Shown here: piece after piece, positions 10,301 to 19,500 of the stretch
How positions within the stretch are numbered: position 1 is the stretch's first letter
How the letters are laid out: each line of letters begins with the position of its first letter
NCBI RefSeq assembly: GCF_011397635.1
Contig: NC_064767.1
Location: 1,877,001 to 1,941,000 of the forward strand
Length of the DNA stretch: 64,000 nt
Direction of reading: 5' to 3'
Source of the DNA: Epinephelus fuscoguttatus
Taxonomy: Eukaryota > Chordata > Actinopteri > Perciformes > Serranidae
Position numbers and translations under genes: made by a program
The notes under the pieces: model-generated
The model's database searches: none
The model's input: only the letters and a program-made list of their open reading frames with translations
Told to the model about the DNA's origin: nothing

Positions 10301-13167
10301 GTAACATAACAAGAACACAAACCCGGGATAATAAGTGGTGTAATGTTACGAAAGCAATGGTAAATTATAGCAAAATAAACGTATGTAAAAGTAACATGGT
10401 ATACTGTGTACACTGAGCATGTAAGGGACAAGTGGTGAGTGAAGCTGCATTCTCACCCACTTCGTCACAATTGTGTTTGCACCAGGAGACTGCTTTAAGT
10501 TATGAATTACACACACACCAGTTAGTTAAAGATGTTGTGTTCTGCCATATTTTATTGTCATGAAAACCAGATGTAAACAACACTGCAAATCATGAACTAC
10601 CAGTTCTGTATCTGTGTAACTGATAGCCCATCTGTTTCAGTTGACAGTTTTAAGCACTTACAGTGGGTCAGAAGAAGGACGTCCATCTTTGAAGGTAACC
10701 CAAAACTCCCTTGACTGAGCACTCTTCATGGACACACAACTGGGTACAGGGGACTTTTCTCTCTGCTGCTGGAAACTGATAGAAACACTGACATTTACTG
10801 AACATACAAGATTTCTGTCTCTGATTTCACTGGTTTTATTGGATAATAAAAGTTATTTTATCTCAATGCTTGTTTGTATTCAGTGTATGTGAATGTTTAA
10901 CCAGTGTGTTGTCAGTCAGATGTGCTAAGACTTCACACTGTTGAGCTGCCACTACAATTGAAACTGTGGCCTGTTTTGGGTTTTGGACGCAGCACATCTG
11001 AGTGCAGGGTCAGTTTCAGATAGTGCTAAATCTTTGTCTTGTTGAACTGCAGCTTGTCTTCAGACCTCTGCAGCTGGTCCTTCATACTAACAAGCCATCA
11101 AACCCTACCCTCCTCCTTTACCTCTGGACATTTAGCTGCCCTGTCCCTGGTGGTGTGGTCTTTGATCTGGGTCAAGACTCTTTTCTGTTCTGGTTCCTCT
11201 GTGGTGGAATGAACTCCCTACTGATGTCAGGACAACACAGTCACTGAACATCTTGACCAACATCTGAAAACCATCTTCCACATGATACCAGAGCCCTGCC
11301 AGCACATTCTCACTCCAACCTCGTCACATGGACATGGTCATAGACTTACGACATGCAAGGTACCCTGGGTGCGTTCTGAGACACCATATCAAGTTCTTCC
11401 TGTTACATGCATTGTCTTCTTTCAAAATACACTTCAGTCTTGATTGGGATCTATTTGAATGGACACTGTAAATAGTTTGCACTGTGAAACTGTTGCAATC
11501 CAGTGGGTGGCGGTGATGCAACAGTCTTAAACTCTACAGATTGAGAAAAAGAACAGGTGTGTTAACGTTTCAGCGTTTTTCTTTGGGGGTGATGATGGCC
11601 TCCAGAAGAGAGCTCATCTTGACGGAGCAGTGAGCATGACGACTGACATGAGAGGATTGAAAGTTTTGCTTTGTTGTCTGTTGTGAGAAACAGAATTCTT
11701 TTAGCATTAGGCCACAGTTGTCAGGACAATGGAGGGAGGCTAAAGTTACATGATGGATTTTGAATTCTGAGTGGAGATTGACTGAGTGGGATATGGACCA
11801 TGGAAGAGACTGTGTTGAGACTGTACTTTCTTCCTGGGTGACTACAGAAAGTGCGGCCTCTGACAAGACCAGTTAAACTGGGAAGCCGTCAGGTTCATTT
11901 AACATTTAATGTCAGCTTACTGTGCAGCAGAGACTTTTCGTCCTTTAACATCGATGCCATGTTTATGTGACTGGTCAGTCTGAAGGGACACACAGCTGGG
12001 GTCAGGTCCAGGTCCAGGTTCAGGTCCAGGTTGAGGGGAGTCTGGTCTCTGATGGATCCTAGCACACAGAGAGGAAGAGCAGCAGGGAGGGAAATTCAGT
12101 TTTCAGTCTTCAGCCTCAGTATCAGCAGCTATCAACAGGAGAAGTAGAATCCTACAGGATGACAGCAGACTGACAGGAACACTGAGAGCAGCTGTAAACC
12201 TCACTGACCACCAGGGGGAGCTCACAATCCAAACCTCCACCCTGTGGACCTGCACACTGAGCCCTCCCACACTTCACTCACTCTGTCATGTGTTTAAATT
12301 CTCACTGTTAACACTGTGACACTGCTGAGTCCACAGGGTTAACATGAGGACTACAGTCGTTGCCATGGATACAGCATGACATATAACAAACAGTTGAAGC
12401 TGTGATTAATCTCAGAGTTTGTCTCCAACAGTTTTTGTATCAACAGTTTGTGCAACATGTGTTCAGTCTGCTGCTTCAGACACTTTAACAGAGACACATC
12501 ATGTAACGTTCACTATATATACAACACAAATGCATACATACAAGGAATAAAGTGTGAACACAGCTCATATTATTCTGACATGAAACCGTGGGCTGATCAT
12601 CCTCACACTCACAGATGCTCTCATTTGTTTCTGTTGGATTCACTTTGAAAACTTTTGTCTCTGTGACTGCAGATAACACACAAATCCAGATTATCAGAGT
12701 TCAAAGCTCAGATCATGTAAAATAACTACAGTGGTCCTTCCTTCATAGACTGGTTATTTCATCATAATAAAACATTGTTATTGAGTTGATTCAGTTATTA
12801 ATTAACAGAGTAGAAATGATCCTCTGATCTATGGGAGCACTTTGACCAACAGAGGCCTCAATAAACATGAAATATGAGCCTTGATAAAATAATTCAAGTA
12901 TCAGAGTCCAAACTGAAGTCCAGTATCAACTGTATGTGTCTTATACAACGTGTGGAAATGACTTCTGTTTCATATTTAAATTAAGTTAATGATGTTTAAA
13001 TGAAGTTATATTGACACATTGTGGCTCTTTGAGTACATTTACAGGTTTATCATGAGTCAGTGTTGAGGTGAGAGAGCAGAGAAACAGGAAACAGAGAGTT
13101 GATGAACATGTTGAAGGTGAAACAGGATCAAATGTGATGTCAAGTGTTGAGTGTGATACCTTTTCAT
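834..13167 (-). CDS. NLRC3-like FISNA-NACHT-LRR-B30.2 receptor, copy A (12 coding exons)
   Basis: This is a fish-specific cytosolic NLR, a family of putative innate immune sensors that oligomerise through an ATP-binding NACHT domain. Coding pieces, 5' to 3' on the minus strand: 13167-13160, 12058-11921, 10775-10662, 9295-9182, 8941-8863, 8719-8491, 8329-6529, 6432-6259, 5588-5415, 5050-4877, 1547-1501, 1378-834. All junctions show GT-AG and the phases agree. The sum is 3,597 nt, or about 1,198 residues plus stop. Order: N-terminal cassettes (about 3-124), helical linker (125-227), FISNA (about 230-290), NACHT (about 320 onward), three LRR modules (about 828-1001), linker, B30.2 (1018-1198). 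The frame is open throughout. The oddity is Walker A: a 3-bp deletion replaced Lys-Gly with Gln at about residue 324, so the first P-loop glycine is missing. Walker B (FIFDGLDE, about 397-404) is intact. Automated annotation may name it NLRC3-like or NLRP12-like. Exon joins are inferred without transcripts. Confidence 0.88.
1501..1547 (-). CDS. NLR copy A 47-bp linker exon
   Basis: This small exon links the LRRs to the B30.2 domain and reads [15 protein letters not shown], a motif typical of fish NLRC3-like proteins. The acceptor (ctttcag) and donor (gtaagtg) are strong. One base on the left and one on the right complete codons exactly with the neighbouring exons, so the spliced product reads GLRKYSCELTID across the junction. 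The same exon is found in copy B. Confidence 0.85.
1548..2462. other. NLR copy A intron, no gene seen
   Basis: This is intronic sequence between the last LRR exon and the linker exon. The part up to about 2,010 aligns closely with copy B (about 24,663-25,120). Beyond that the two copies diverge because different elements were inserted or lost. No coding potential was recognised. Confidence 0.6.
2463..2975 (+). mobile_element. 5'-truncated L2/CR1-like LINE, RT C-terminus and 3' tail
   Basis: The plus-strand translation gives fragments typical of the end of fish LINE ORF2: LHWLPVHFRI-like text with frameshifts, then [20 protein letters not shown] and APKLWNELL. An A+T-rich tail follows, containing the usual 'gtgctatataaataaag' ending. 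It is a dead 5'-truncated copy within a copy A intron and is absent from copy B. Confidence 0.65.
2980..4715. mobile_element. DNA transposon with 25-bp terminal inverted repeats, nested host
   Basis: Inverted termini at 2980-3004 and 4691-4715 match at 24 of 25 positions; the core AAGCAGCTGTGCGGAACTTT is perfect. With the nested element at 3398-4158 removed, the host element is about 975 bp. No transposase is visible, so it is non-autonomous. The superfamily was not assigned. It lies in a copy A intron and has no counterpart in copy B. Confidence 0.7.
3398..4158. mobile_element. hAT-like non-autonomous element nested in the 2980-4715 element
   Basis: The element begins TAGGGTTGGG and ends CCCAACCCTA. 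It is flanked by an imperfect 8-bp duplication (gcgataga / gtgatagg, 6 of 8), which suits the hAT superfamily. Subterminal regions are rich in ccggttccgg and ggaatcgg words. The short open frames inside are not recognised as transposase. Confidence 0.65.
4877..5050 (-). CDS. NLR copy A LRR exon 3 (terminal type)
   Basis: This 174-bp exon carries one 58-residue unit of two leucine-rich repeats (RI-type): [15 protein letters not shown], then [23 protein letters not shown]. The acceptor is tttgcag and the donor is gtatga. It enters in phase 2 and exits in phase 2, so it can be lost without a frameshift. Copy B has no equivalent. Its sequence differs from the other two LRR exons and resembles the terminal LRR of fish NLRs. 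Confidence 0.9.
5415..5588 (-). CDS. NLR copy A LRR exon 2
   Basis: This is a 174-bp symmetric-phase exon reading [18 protein letters not shown], then [19 protein letters not shown]. The acceptor is ctgtag and the donor is gtcagg. It is nearly identical to the exon at 6259-6432, which indicates recent exon duplication or gene conversion. Confidence 0.9.
5666..5944. mobile_element. Short TIR-bounded insertion (MITE-like) in copy A intron
   Basis: Copy A has about 280 bp here that copy B lacks (compare 28,213 onward). The ends are CAGGGTGCTTT and AAAGCACCCTCAG, giving a short inverted repeat around GGGTGCTTT. No coding potential was seen. The superfamily is undetermined. Confidence 0.55.
6259..6432 (-). 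CDS. NLR copy A LRR exon 1
   Basis: This 174-bp LRR exon directly follows the NACHT exon. It reads [18 protein letters not shown], then [23 protein letters not shown]. The acceptor is ccatag and the donor is gtcaga. Phase 2 on both sides matches the NACHT exon end. Confidence 0.9.
6529..8329 (-). CDS. NLR copy A FISNA-NACHT exon
   Basis: This is the large 1,801-bp central exon characteristic of fish NLRs. The N-terminal part is FISNA ([19 protein letters not shown], then [14 protein letters not shown]). NACHT follows, with Walker A written QVAGIGKT, Walker [14 protein letters not shown], a sensor-like [14 protein letters not shown], and the winged-helix/HD2 region with [17 protein letters not shown]. 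The acceptor is cattcag and the donor is gtaagt. Codon 8040-8042 (minus strand CAG, Gln) replaces the Lys-Gly pair found in copy B, so the P-loop's first glycine is gone; the GKT is kept. ATP binding may be weakened. That effect is inference. Confidence 0.95.
8491..8719 (-). CDS. NLR copy A helical linker exon
   Basis: This 229-bp exon encodes an acidic helical stretch found upstream of FISNA in fish NLRC3-like proteins: [18 protein letters not shown], then [19 protein letters not shown] and ELADCLQS. It enters in phase 0 and leaves in phase 1. It is 229 bp in copy B too. Confidence 0.88.
8863..8941 (-). CDS. NLR copy A short N-terminal exon (79 bp)
   Basis: This exon encodes [20 protein letters not shown] and ends LDSIFM. 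The join LDSIFM-LLEENI is the usual fish NLRC3-like sequence and fixes the exon end, although the donor (gtctgt) is weak. The length is the same in copy B. Confidence 0.82.
9182..9295 (-). CDS. NLR copy A N-terminal repeat cassette 3
   Basis: This 114-bp exon encodes the fish NLR N-terminal repeat peptide: [20 protein letters not shown], then [15 protein letters not shown]. Phase 2 in and phase 2 out makes it a module that can multiply. The acceptor is tatcag and the donor is gtaagt. Confidence 0.82.
9569..10469 (+). mobile_element. Solo LTR, 901 bp, present only in copy A
   Basis: The element starts TGTGAAATAG and ends CGTCACA, with TG...CA termini. It is flanked by a perfect 5-bp duplication, attgt (9564-9568 and 10470-10474). 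Copy B keeps the empty site (cacattgtgtttgc, about 33,298). A TATA-like tttatatagag lies near 9,824. Five-base duplications fit Ty3/gypsy-type or similar integrases. No internal retroviral genes are present. The orientation is a guess from the TATA-like site. Confidence 0.78.
10662..10775 (-). CDS. NLR copy A N-terminal repeat cassette 2
   Basis: This second 114-bp cassette reads [20 protein letters not shown], then [14 protein letters not shown]. Splice sites and phase are the same as for the cassette at 9182-9295. The middle of the repeat has diverged (SREFWVT in place of KGRLIN). Confidence 0.78.
11921..12058 (-). CDS. NLR copy A N-terminal repeat cassette 1 (138 bp, Pro-Gly extended)
   Basis: This is the first full coding cassette. 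It reads IHQRPDSPQ, then a [10 protein letters not shown] run, then [20 protein letters not shown]. The acceptor is tgtgctag and the donor is gtaagc. It is 24 bp longer than its copy B counterpart because a 'ggtcca' unit is reiterated at about 12,002-12,031. It joins in frame to the ATG exon as M-K-R-I-H-Q. Confidence 0.78.
12070..13150. other. Intron shared by the two NLR copies
   Basis: This is non-coding sequence between the ATG exon and cassette 1. It aligns closely with 39,737-40,715 of copy B. A 345-bp part (about 12,567-12,911) is also present inside a LINE at 17,354-17,698. Confidence 0.6.
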
Positions 13168-13189
13168 GTTGGTGATAACCTGCAGCCTC
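13160..13189 (-). CDS. NLR copy A 30-bp start-codon exon
   Basis: This tiny exon runs between an acceptor (cttcatcag) and a donor (gtatca). It ends with ATGAAAAG, giving a start codon at 13167-13165 followed by 5 coding bases. The phase fits the next cassette, giving M-K-R. The same exon is in copy B at 40726-40755, also in frame. Transcript data would be needed to exclude another start. Confidence 0.6.
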
Positions 13190-13195
13190 CTGATG

Positions 13196-13222
13196 AAGAC
13201 ACAGACAGACAGACAGACAGAC
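13196..13222. repeat. (GACA)n microsatellite in NLR leader
   Basis: Short tetranucleotide repeat just upstream of the 30-bp ATG exon. The copy B equivalent (about 40,765-40,796) is longer. Confidence 0.8.
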
Positions 13223-13357
13223 AGGTTCATCATTAGACTTTAAAGTGTTTGTTGTGAGATAAACTTTGTGCTGTGGAGTCTGGATCAAAGACAGGAGGTG
13301 AACACATGAACCAACAGAGACACATTAGAGACTGGAATCAATCAAAGGTCCACTTAC

Positions 13358-13560
13358 TCAGTTTCTTCTCATGGACTTCATCACTCTGCAGCTCTCTGCT
13401 GTCTGGACCAGGTCTGTGGACACAAAGAGTTTTCTGTTGTCCTCCTTCAGGATTCAGTCCTCTGTGTCTGCAGGCTGCTGTCACACTCAAACACTGTAAT
13501 GAACCAACCTGCAGCGCTCAGTTCAAAGTTCAGCTGCTGCGTCTTTATATGACTTTATAT
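13358..13560 (-). promoter_or_regulatory. NLR copy A promoter and 5' UTR exon
   Basis: Read on the minus strand, two TATAAAG boxes (13,543-13,549 and 13,553-13,559) stand just upstream of a leader that ends at a gtaagt donor after 13,358. The transcription start is expected near 13,515-13,530. The arrangement is conserved in copy B. Confidence 0.55.
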
Positions 13561-13769
13561 GATACATGTTAAAGTTTAACCCACAGCAGCAACACACACT
13601 GCAACAATCCTGAGAACAAATAAAGCTCCCCATCACTGACAACATCAACACTCACTCTTATTTTACAAAAGAACTTGTTGGATAAATTGGATTATACTGT
13701 TTCTATACTGAGAGTTTGTAAACAGATGTTTTGATATAGTTTGGTGCTGTTTCTGTAAAATGCATCCAC

Positions 13770-14810
13770 ACTCAACAGAGAATTAAAAAAAAGTTTTTTT
13801 TCACAAAGTCAGTGCATGTACAAATGAGTCATTTATATAGAAATGGTAATATTGTGGGTGAAGTATTTCCATAAATATATTTTGACATGGAAGCAGTGAA
13901 AGCAATTTTTGTGCCAGAAAGAAATAGCACAGAAAAAACACTTGTGAAAATAACTGTTTATAAAGGCATTCATAAAAGATGCAGTTTGTGGAATAACTTA
14001 TATGAGGTAAAGAATGAAAAAAGAAGGTGGTTGTACTGTTTAGACATTTCAAGAATTTAGTCTGTACCTTCCCACTAAGAGGTCTTTTCAGTGATTTTTA
14101 CAGATTTCCAGGAAATGATGAAAGCTAAGATATGCAAAAGACGTTGGTGTGTTGTGAAAATATGACATTTCAGGAACCCATGACAGCTACAGTCAGTTAT
14201 GTATTCAGTTTATGATGTTTGAGTGTGAAATGAGAACATTTATTAAAAGGAGACAACAGAGGCAGACAGGGCATGAGGATAGAGACAGATGGACATGACA
14301 TGACATGCAACAAAGGTCCCTGAAACATGTTCATAATAAAATGTCAGTACATATCAACAGGGCACAGTGCACAACCTGCACACAAAAGATAATACAGATG
14401 GTTCATTCAGTGGATTCATCAGTCATGTGAACATCCTCATCCAGGTTAATTTAATGAGGAATGACGCATTGAGTACTGAAGACAGGCAACAAGTCCTAAA
14501 CCAAGGTGTATTAATATTAAACATGACATAAAAAACAAAGTTTTCTTCACAAAATCATTGTAACATGGTAAATAATTGTATACAGATGATCATTTTGCAG
14601 GTGAAGTACTGCTTTAAATATAATTTTAGCATGTAAGAAATGTAATTTTTTTTTAATGAAGCAGAGAATACAAAAAATAAGGAAATAGCGGACTATAAAT
14701 ACATTTATAAAAGATACAGAATGTGGAATAAAGTACATGAGGTAAAGAATGAAAAAAGAAGGTGGCAGTACTATTTGGACATTTCAGTAATGGAGTCTGT
14801 ATATCTAGAA
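13770..14810. repeat. Pair of diverged direct repeats of about 280 bp
   Basis: The segments about 13,785-14,060 and about 14,525-14,795 are recognisably the same in order. Both contain ttcacaaa(g/a)tca, (g/t)tgaagta, ataaaagatacag-like text, and end with the shared string gaggtaaagaatgaaaaaag followed by aaggtgg. They are old duplicates of an AT-rich unit. No gene was seen. Confidence 0.6.
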
Positions 14811-15540
14811 ATGCCTATGAAAAAATTCTTCCTCTTCTTGTCTTCTTCATTATTATTGTTTATTATTAATGACATCATTATGATTACAATAATTATTATT
14901 ATTGTTCTTGTTGTTATGCCTGTTGTTCTGAGCAAATATTGTTTCAGTTTGATGATGGGTTCCATTTTTTAGAGGTATTAGAGGTACCCCCGCTTTTTGG
15001 CAGAGAGCAAAGCATGACCTCTTAGCTTATGTCTGTCAGCTTGGTGTCCCTCCGTAGTTATCATCACTTCCTTTCACAGTTTTGTGTTGGACAAGTCTTC
15101 TCCTTAGCATTTTGAAACAGGAAGAAGAAATACAGACAGTTGACAATTTAAAATGGGCAGACAGACAGATGTGAACTGTTGCACTGTTGTATTGTCACTG
15201 CAGCAAGGATGTTTGATTTTAGATGGTATTGTTTTGAGGGAATTACTCATGTCTCCATCACAGGAAAAATCTTGGACTACTTTTATTCTCAGGTATTTCA
15301 ACAATGTGGTTTACCTTCTGTTCATTGCTTGTTTTGGATTGAGAATGCACCGCAATTTGATAAAAACACAAGTGAAGAGGTAATTAATTTTGACAGTTTA
15401 CATTTCCAAGGCCACCCTTCACTTCTATATTTATATGTCACAGCAGTGAAAAGGAATGTAAATAAAAAGGGCAGAGTGTAGCTGATAAAATGCAAGGTGA
15501 GAAGGTAGTTAAGATTATGAAAGCCATTAAATTGGCTATT
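14811..15540. other. Spacer, no recognised gene
   Basis: AT-rich DNA with (ATT)-like runs near 14,850-14,910. Only short open frames are present, with no recognisable similarity. Confidence 0.4.
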
Positions 15541-16400
15541 CAAATCAAAATCAAATTAAATCAACTTTATTTAAATGGCATATTTAAAAACAACCACAGT
15601 TGACCAAAGTGCTGTTCAAAAAAAGAATAACACACAAATATATAGTAATATAAGATGTGCACAAATAAAAACAGAATAAAACCAATACATGACAACAGAC
15701 AACCGAAGGCTGTTGAAAGCATCTACATTTTAAGATTTGTCTTAAAAGTGTCAATGATGGAGGAATATTTAATTGAGAGTGGGAGGCTATTCCAAAGCTT
15801 TGGAGCAGCTACCGCAAAGGCCCAATCTCCCTTACCCACCAGCCTCAATCAGGGGACAGTTAAAAGACAATGTTCCCAGGATCTAAGAGGTCAGGAGCTG
15901 GAATAGAAGTTCAGCAATATACTGTTGAATAAGAATAATACTTACAGTCATGTGGAGGAATTATTTGCTAGTTTAAGAAAAGATCAAGCCACTTTTAAGG
16001 CTGTCGATAAACTTATTGGCAGAAATACACATGTTGTATTAAGAAGCCAGGTTGATGAAATTTGGATTAATCAATAATTTTTTTTTTTTTTTAAATTTTA
16101 TATACTTTATTAATCCCCGAGGGGAAATTCAATTTTTTTCACTCTGTTGTCAATTACATACAGGTCCGAACACACACATGCACAAGCAGGACCTCTACAT
16201 GCACTAAGTGGAGAGATGTCAGAGTGGGCTGCCCATGACAGGCGCTCTGAGCGGTGGGGGGATTTGGTGCCTTTCTCAAGGGCACCTCGGCAGTGCCCAG
16301 GAGGTGAACTGGCACCTCTCCATTCATTCAGCAAGCCACTTAAAAATTGTGGAATGCAAACACTGACATTTAGTGTGCGGTTAATGCACATGCATGTTTA
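15541..16400. repeat. Interspersed repeats (LINE 3'-end-like)
   Basis: The block at 15,541-15,905 (tcaactttatttaaatggc, then a ccaaagctttggagc region) and the block at 16,080-16,325 (ctttattaatccccgaggggaaattca, then a gcacctcggcagtgccc region) look like common fish interspersed repeats, probably antisense retroelement tails. Families are not named. Confidence 0.45.
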
Positions 16401-16539
16401 ATATTTTATACATTTCTAAAGCAGAAAATGAAATGGGATTTTGTTTACTGCAGATTGGTTTGCTGCGAGGGACAAAACAGTAACCTGCGCAATGTCGAAG
16501 TCACGTTTTCTTACATAACTCTGTCTCTTCTATTTTTGA

Positions 16540-19500
16540 TTTGTGTAAGGAAAACAGATTGATTGAACTCAACATACAACAAACATAAACATAATAATAA
16601 CATAAAAATAGTCAGTGGTGGACAGACATAAAGACAAAAACAAGTTACTAAAGGCAGCATGAAAACTGAAAACAACATATAATGATTTGATGTACATGTC
16701 CAAAAAGGAGTGGGAGGAAGTACAAACTTATTTATTCCCACCCCTTCCTCATATATTAATGATAGTCAGTTATGTAGCTCCCCATCAGTATAAAGCTGTA
16801 CAACAATGAATTCTCCTAGACCTATTCTAATAATAAATTAAATTAATTACCAATAATATTTGTCTTATAGCACGATATAAATAATTACAAAAGTACTTAG
16901 AAAATATAAATTCATATATCTATACCGTATTCAAAAAATCTCATTTTTATATCCTTATCCAGTCATGAAAGATATGTTTGCTTTGTCAAACTATGTATAT
17001 ATACACACAAACTATGTATTTACAAACACACTATGTATGTACAAACACTCACATGTATATAAACAAAACTGATGGTAAATAAATGAATAAACACCTGCTG
17101 ATAGTCAAACACCCTCTTCATTCTTATACCTTGCGAAAAACATCTCTTGACATTCAAACACTGTCATAGTTTCATTCAACAGACAGAAATACAAAACTTT
17201 CTTGTAGTCTTGTCTTGAAATTTAATTTTCCCCTTAAGTTATAACCCCCCTGTCTTTCAACGAATATTTTTTGAATATTTCCTGGTGGTTAAATTGTTTT
17301 TTTGCTTTAAATATTAGCATATATATATATATATATATAGCATATATATATATCATATTATTCTGACATGAAACCGTCGGCTGGTCGTCCTCACACTCAC
17401 AGATGCTCTCATTTGTTTCTGTTGGATTCACTTTGAAAACTTTTGTCTCTGTGACTGCAGATAACACACAAATCCAGATTATCAGAGTTCAAAGCTCAGA
17501 TCATGTAAAATAACTACAGTGGTCCTTCCTTCATAGACTGGTTATTTCATCATAATAAAACATTGTTATTGAGTTGATTCAGTTATTAATTAACAGAGTA
17601 GAAATGATCCTCTGATCTATGGGAGCACTTTGACCAACAGAGGCCTCAAAAAACATGAAATATGAGCCTTGATAAAATAATTCAAGTATCAGAGTCTAAA
17701 CGTATTTGTGCTGTCTGTAATTCCACAAGATATTTAGATTTTCAGAGTTTTGACTGTAAGAATAAAGAGTCTGTATGATCCCTATATCCTGCCCCATGAA
17801 TGATCTGAAGTGCTTTCTTTTGCAAAATAAGTCATGGATGAATTGTACTTATGTAGTTGTTGCCCCAAACCTCTGCACAGTCATTTAGATATGGAAGAAC
17901 TAGTGAACAGTACAGAATGTGGAGTGACTTGTGATCCAGGACCTGCTTTGCTTTATGTAATACTGCAGTACTTTTGATACTTTGGTTTGTACATGCTTCA
18001 TATGTGATTTTCAGCAGATTTGGTCGTCTGTTGTCACCCCAAGAAATTTGATTTCATTAACTGTTTCAATATTAAACCCATTCAAATTCATCTTTATCTG
18101 TGTATTAGTTCTGCAGTTCCCAAAAAGTATCAGTCTTGTTTTGTTCAGGTTTAATGATCATTTATTTCTATCAAACCATATTTTTAATCTTTATCATCAG
18201 CAAATAACACCAGTTTGAATACTTCTGATACGCTGCATAAATCACTGATATAAAGAAAAAACAATTTAGGGCCCAACACTGACCCCTGGGGGACACCATA
18301 AGTAATGTCCAAACATGTTGAACACTGATCACCCAGCTTCACAAACTACCTTCTGTTAGACAAATAACTCCTCACCCAGTCCAACACTTTACCCCTGATG
18401 CCACAGTGTTCTAGTTCATTGAATAATATATCATGGTCTATTGTGTCAAAAGCTTTTTTATGTCTGTGAATATTCCAACTGTATACAGTTTATGGTCTAG
18501 TGAATCTGTGATTTCCTCAGCTGAATCTATTGATGCCAGTGATGTTGCTGTTTGATCTGAATCCATATTGACTTTCAGTGAGTCATTTGTGTTTGTCTGT
18601 GAATTTTTCCAGTCGGTTATTGAAAAGCTTTTCTAGGATTTTGGAGACTTGAGGTCGTAATGAAACAGGTCTGTAGTTTGTGAAGTGGTGTTTGTTCCCA
18701 GATTTATACAGAGCTATGACTTTTGCTATTTTCATGTTGTCTGGAAATGTAGCGGTCTGAAATGATTAATTACAGATATACGTTAATGGTTTTGATATTC
18801 CCTCAATGAGCCTTTTTACAACAGTCATATTAATGTCATCACAGTCAGTAGATGTCTTATTTGGACATTTAGCAACAATATCTAAAATGTCTTTCTCATC
18901 CACTGCTGTGAGGAACATTGAACTCAGATTTCTATCTATGAAATGATCATTCTGCTCCTCAGATGTTCCTGGATCAGGGATTTGTTTTGCAAGATCAGGT
19001 CCAGCACTTACAAAGAATTTATTGAAACCATTAACCACTTAATTCATATTATACTTTTCAGTGTAATCACTTATCAAATATTTAGAGTAATCTAGAACCA
19101 TTTTTATTAGTGTTCAATATTTTCCATATACCTTTAATGTTATTCTTGTTATCATCTAATAGTTTGTTTTAATATTCTTTCCTTGTTATTCTTATAATAT
19201 TAGTGAACTTGTTTTTATATTTTTTATATTTATATTCTGCCTCCTCAGTTCTCTGTCTCATGAATTCTCTATAAAGTGTATTTTTCTTTTTGCAGGCATT
19301 TTGTAACCCCTTTGTGATCCAAGGACGATCTGCATATTTTAGTCTCCTAGTGATGATTTTTATAGGACAGTTTTTATCCTATAATCTTCTAAATATTATG
19401 AAGAATTCCTCATATGCACAATTAATGTTATTGCTGTTGTATATGGTGTCCCAGTTTTGTGCCATGAAGTCATTTTTGAATGCTATTATTGATTCCTCTG

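Noticed and set aside
11570..11866. 98-residue minus-strand open frame near the NLR cassettes
   Set aside because: Not preserved as an open frame in the copy B counterpart, lacks the cassette motif and has no matching splice phase.
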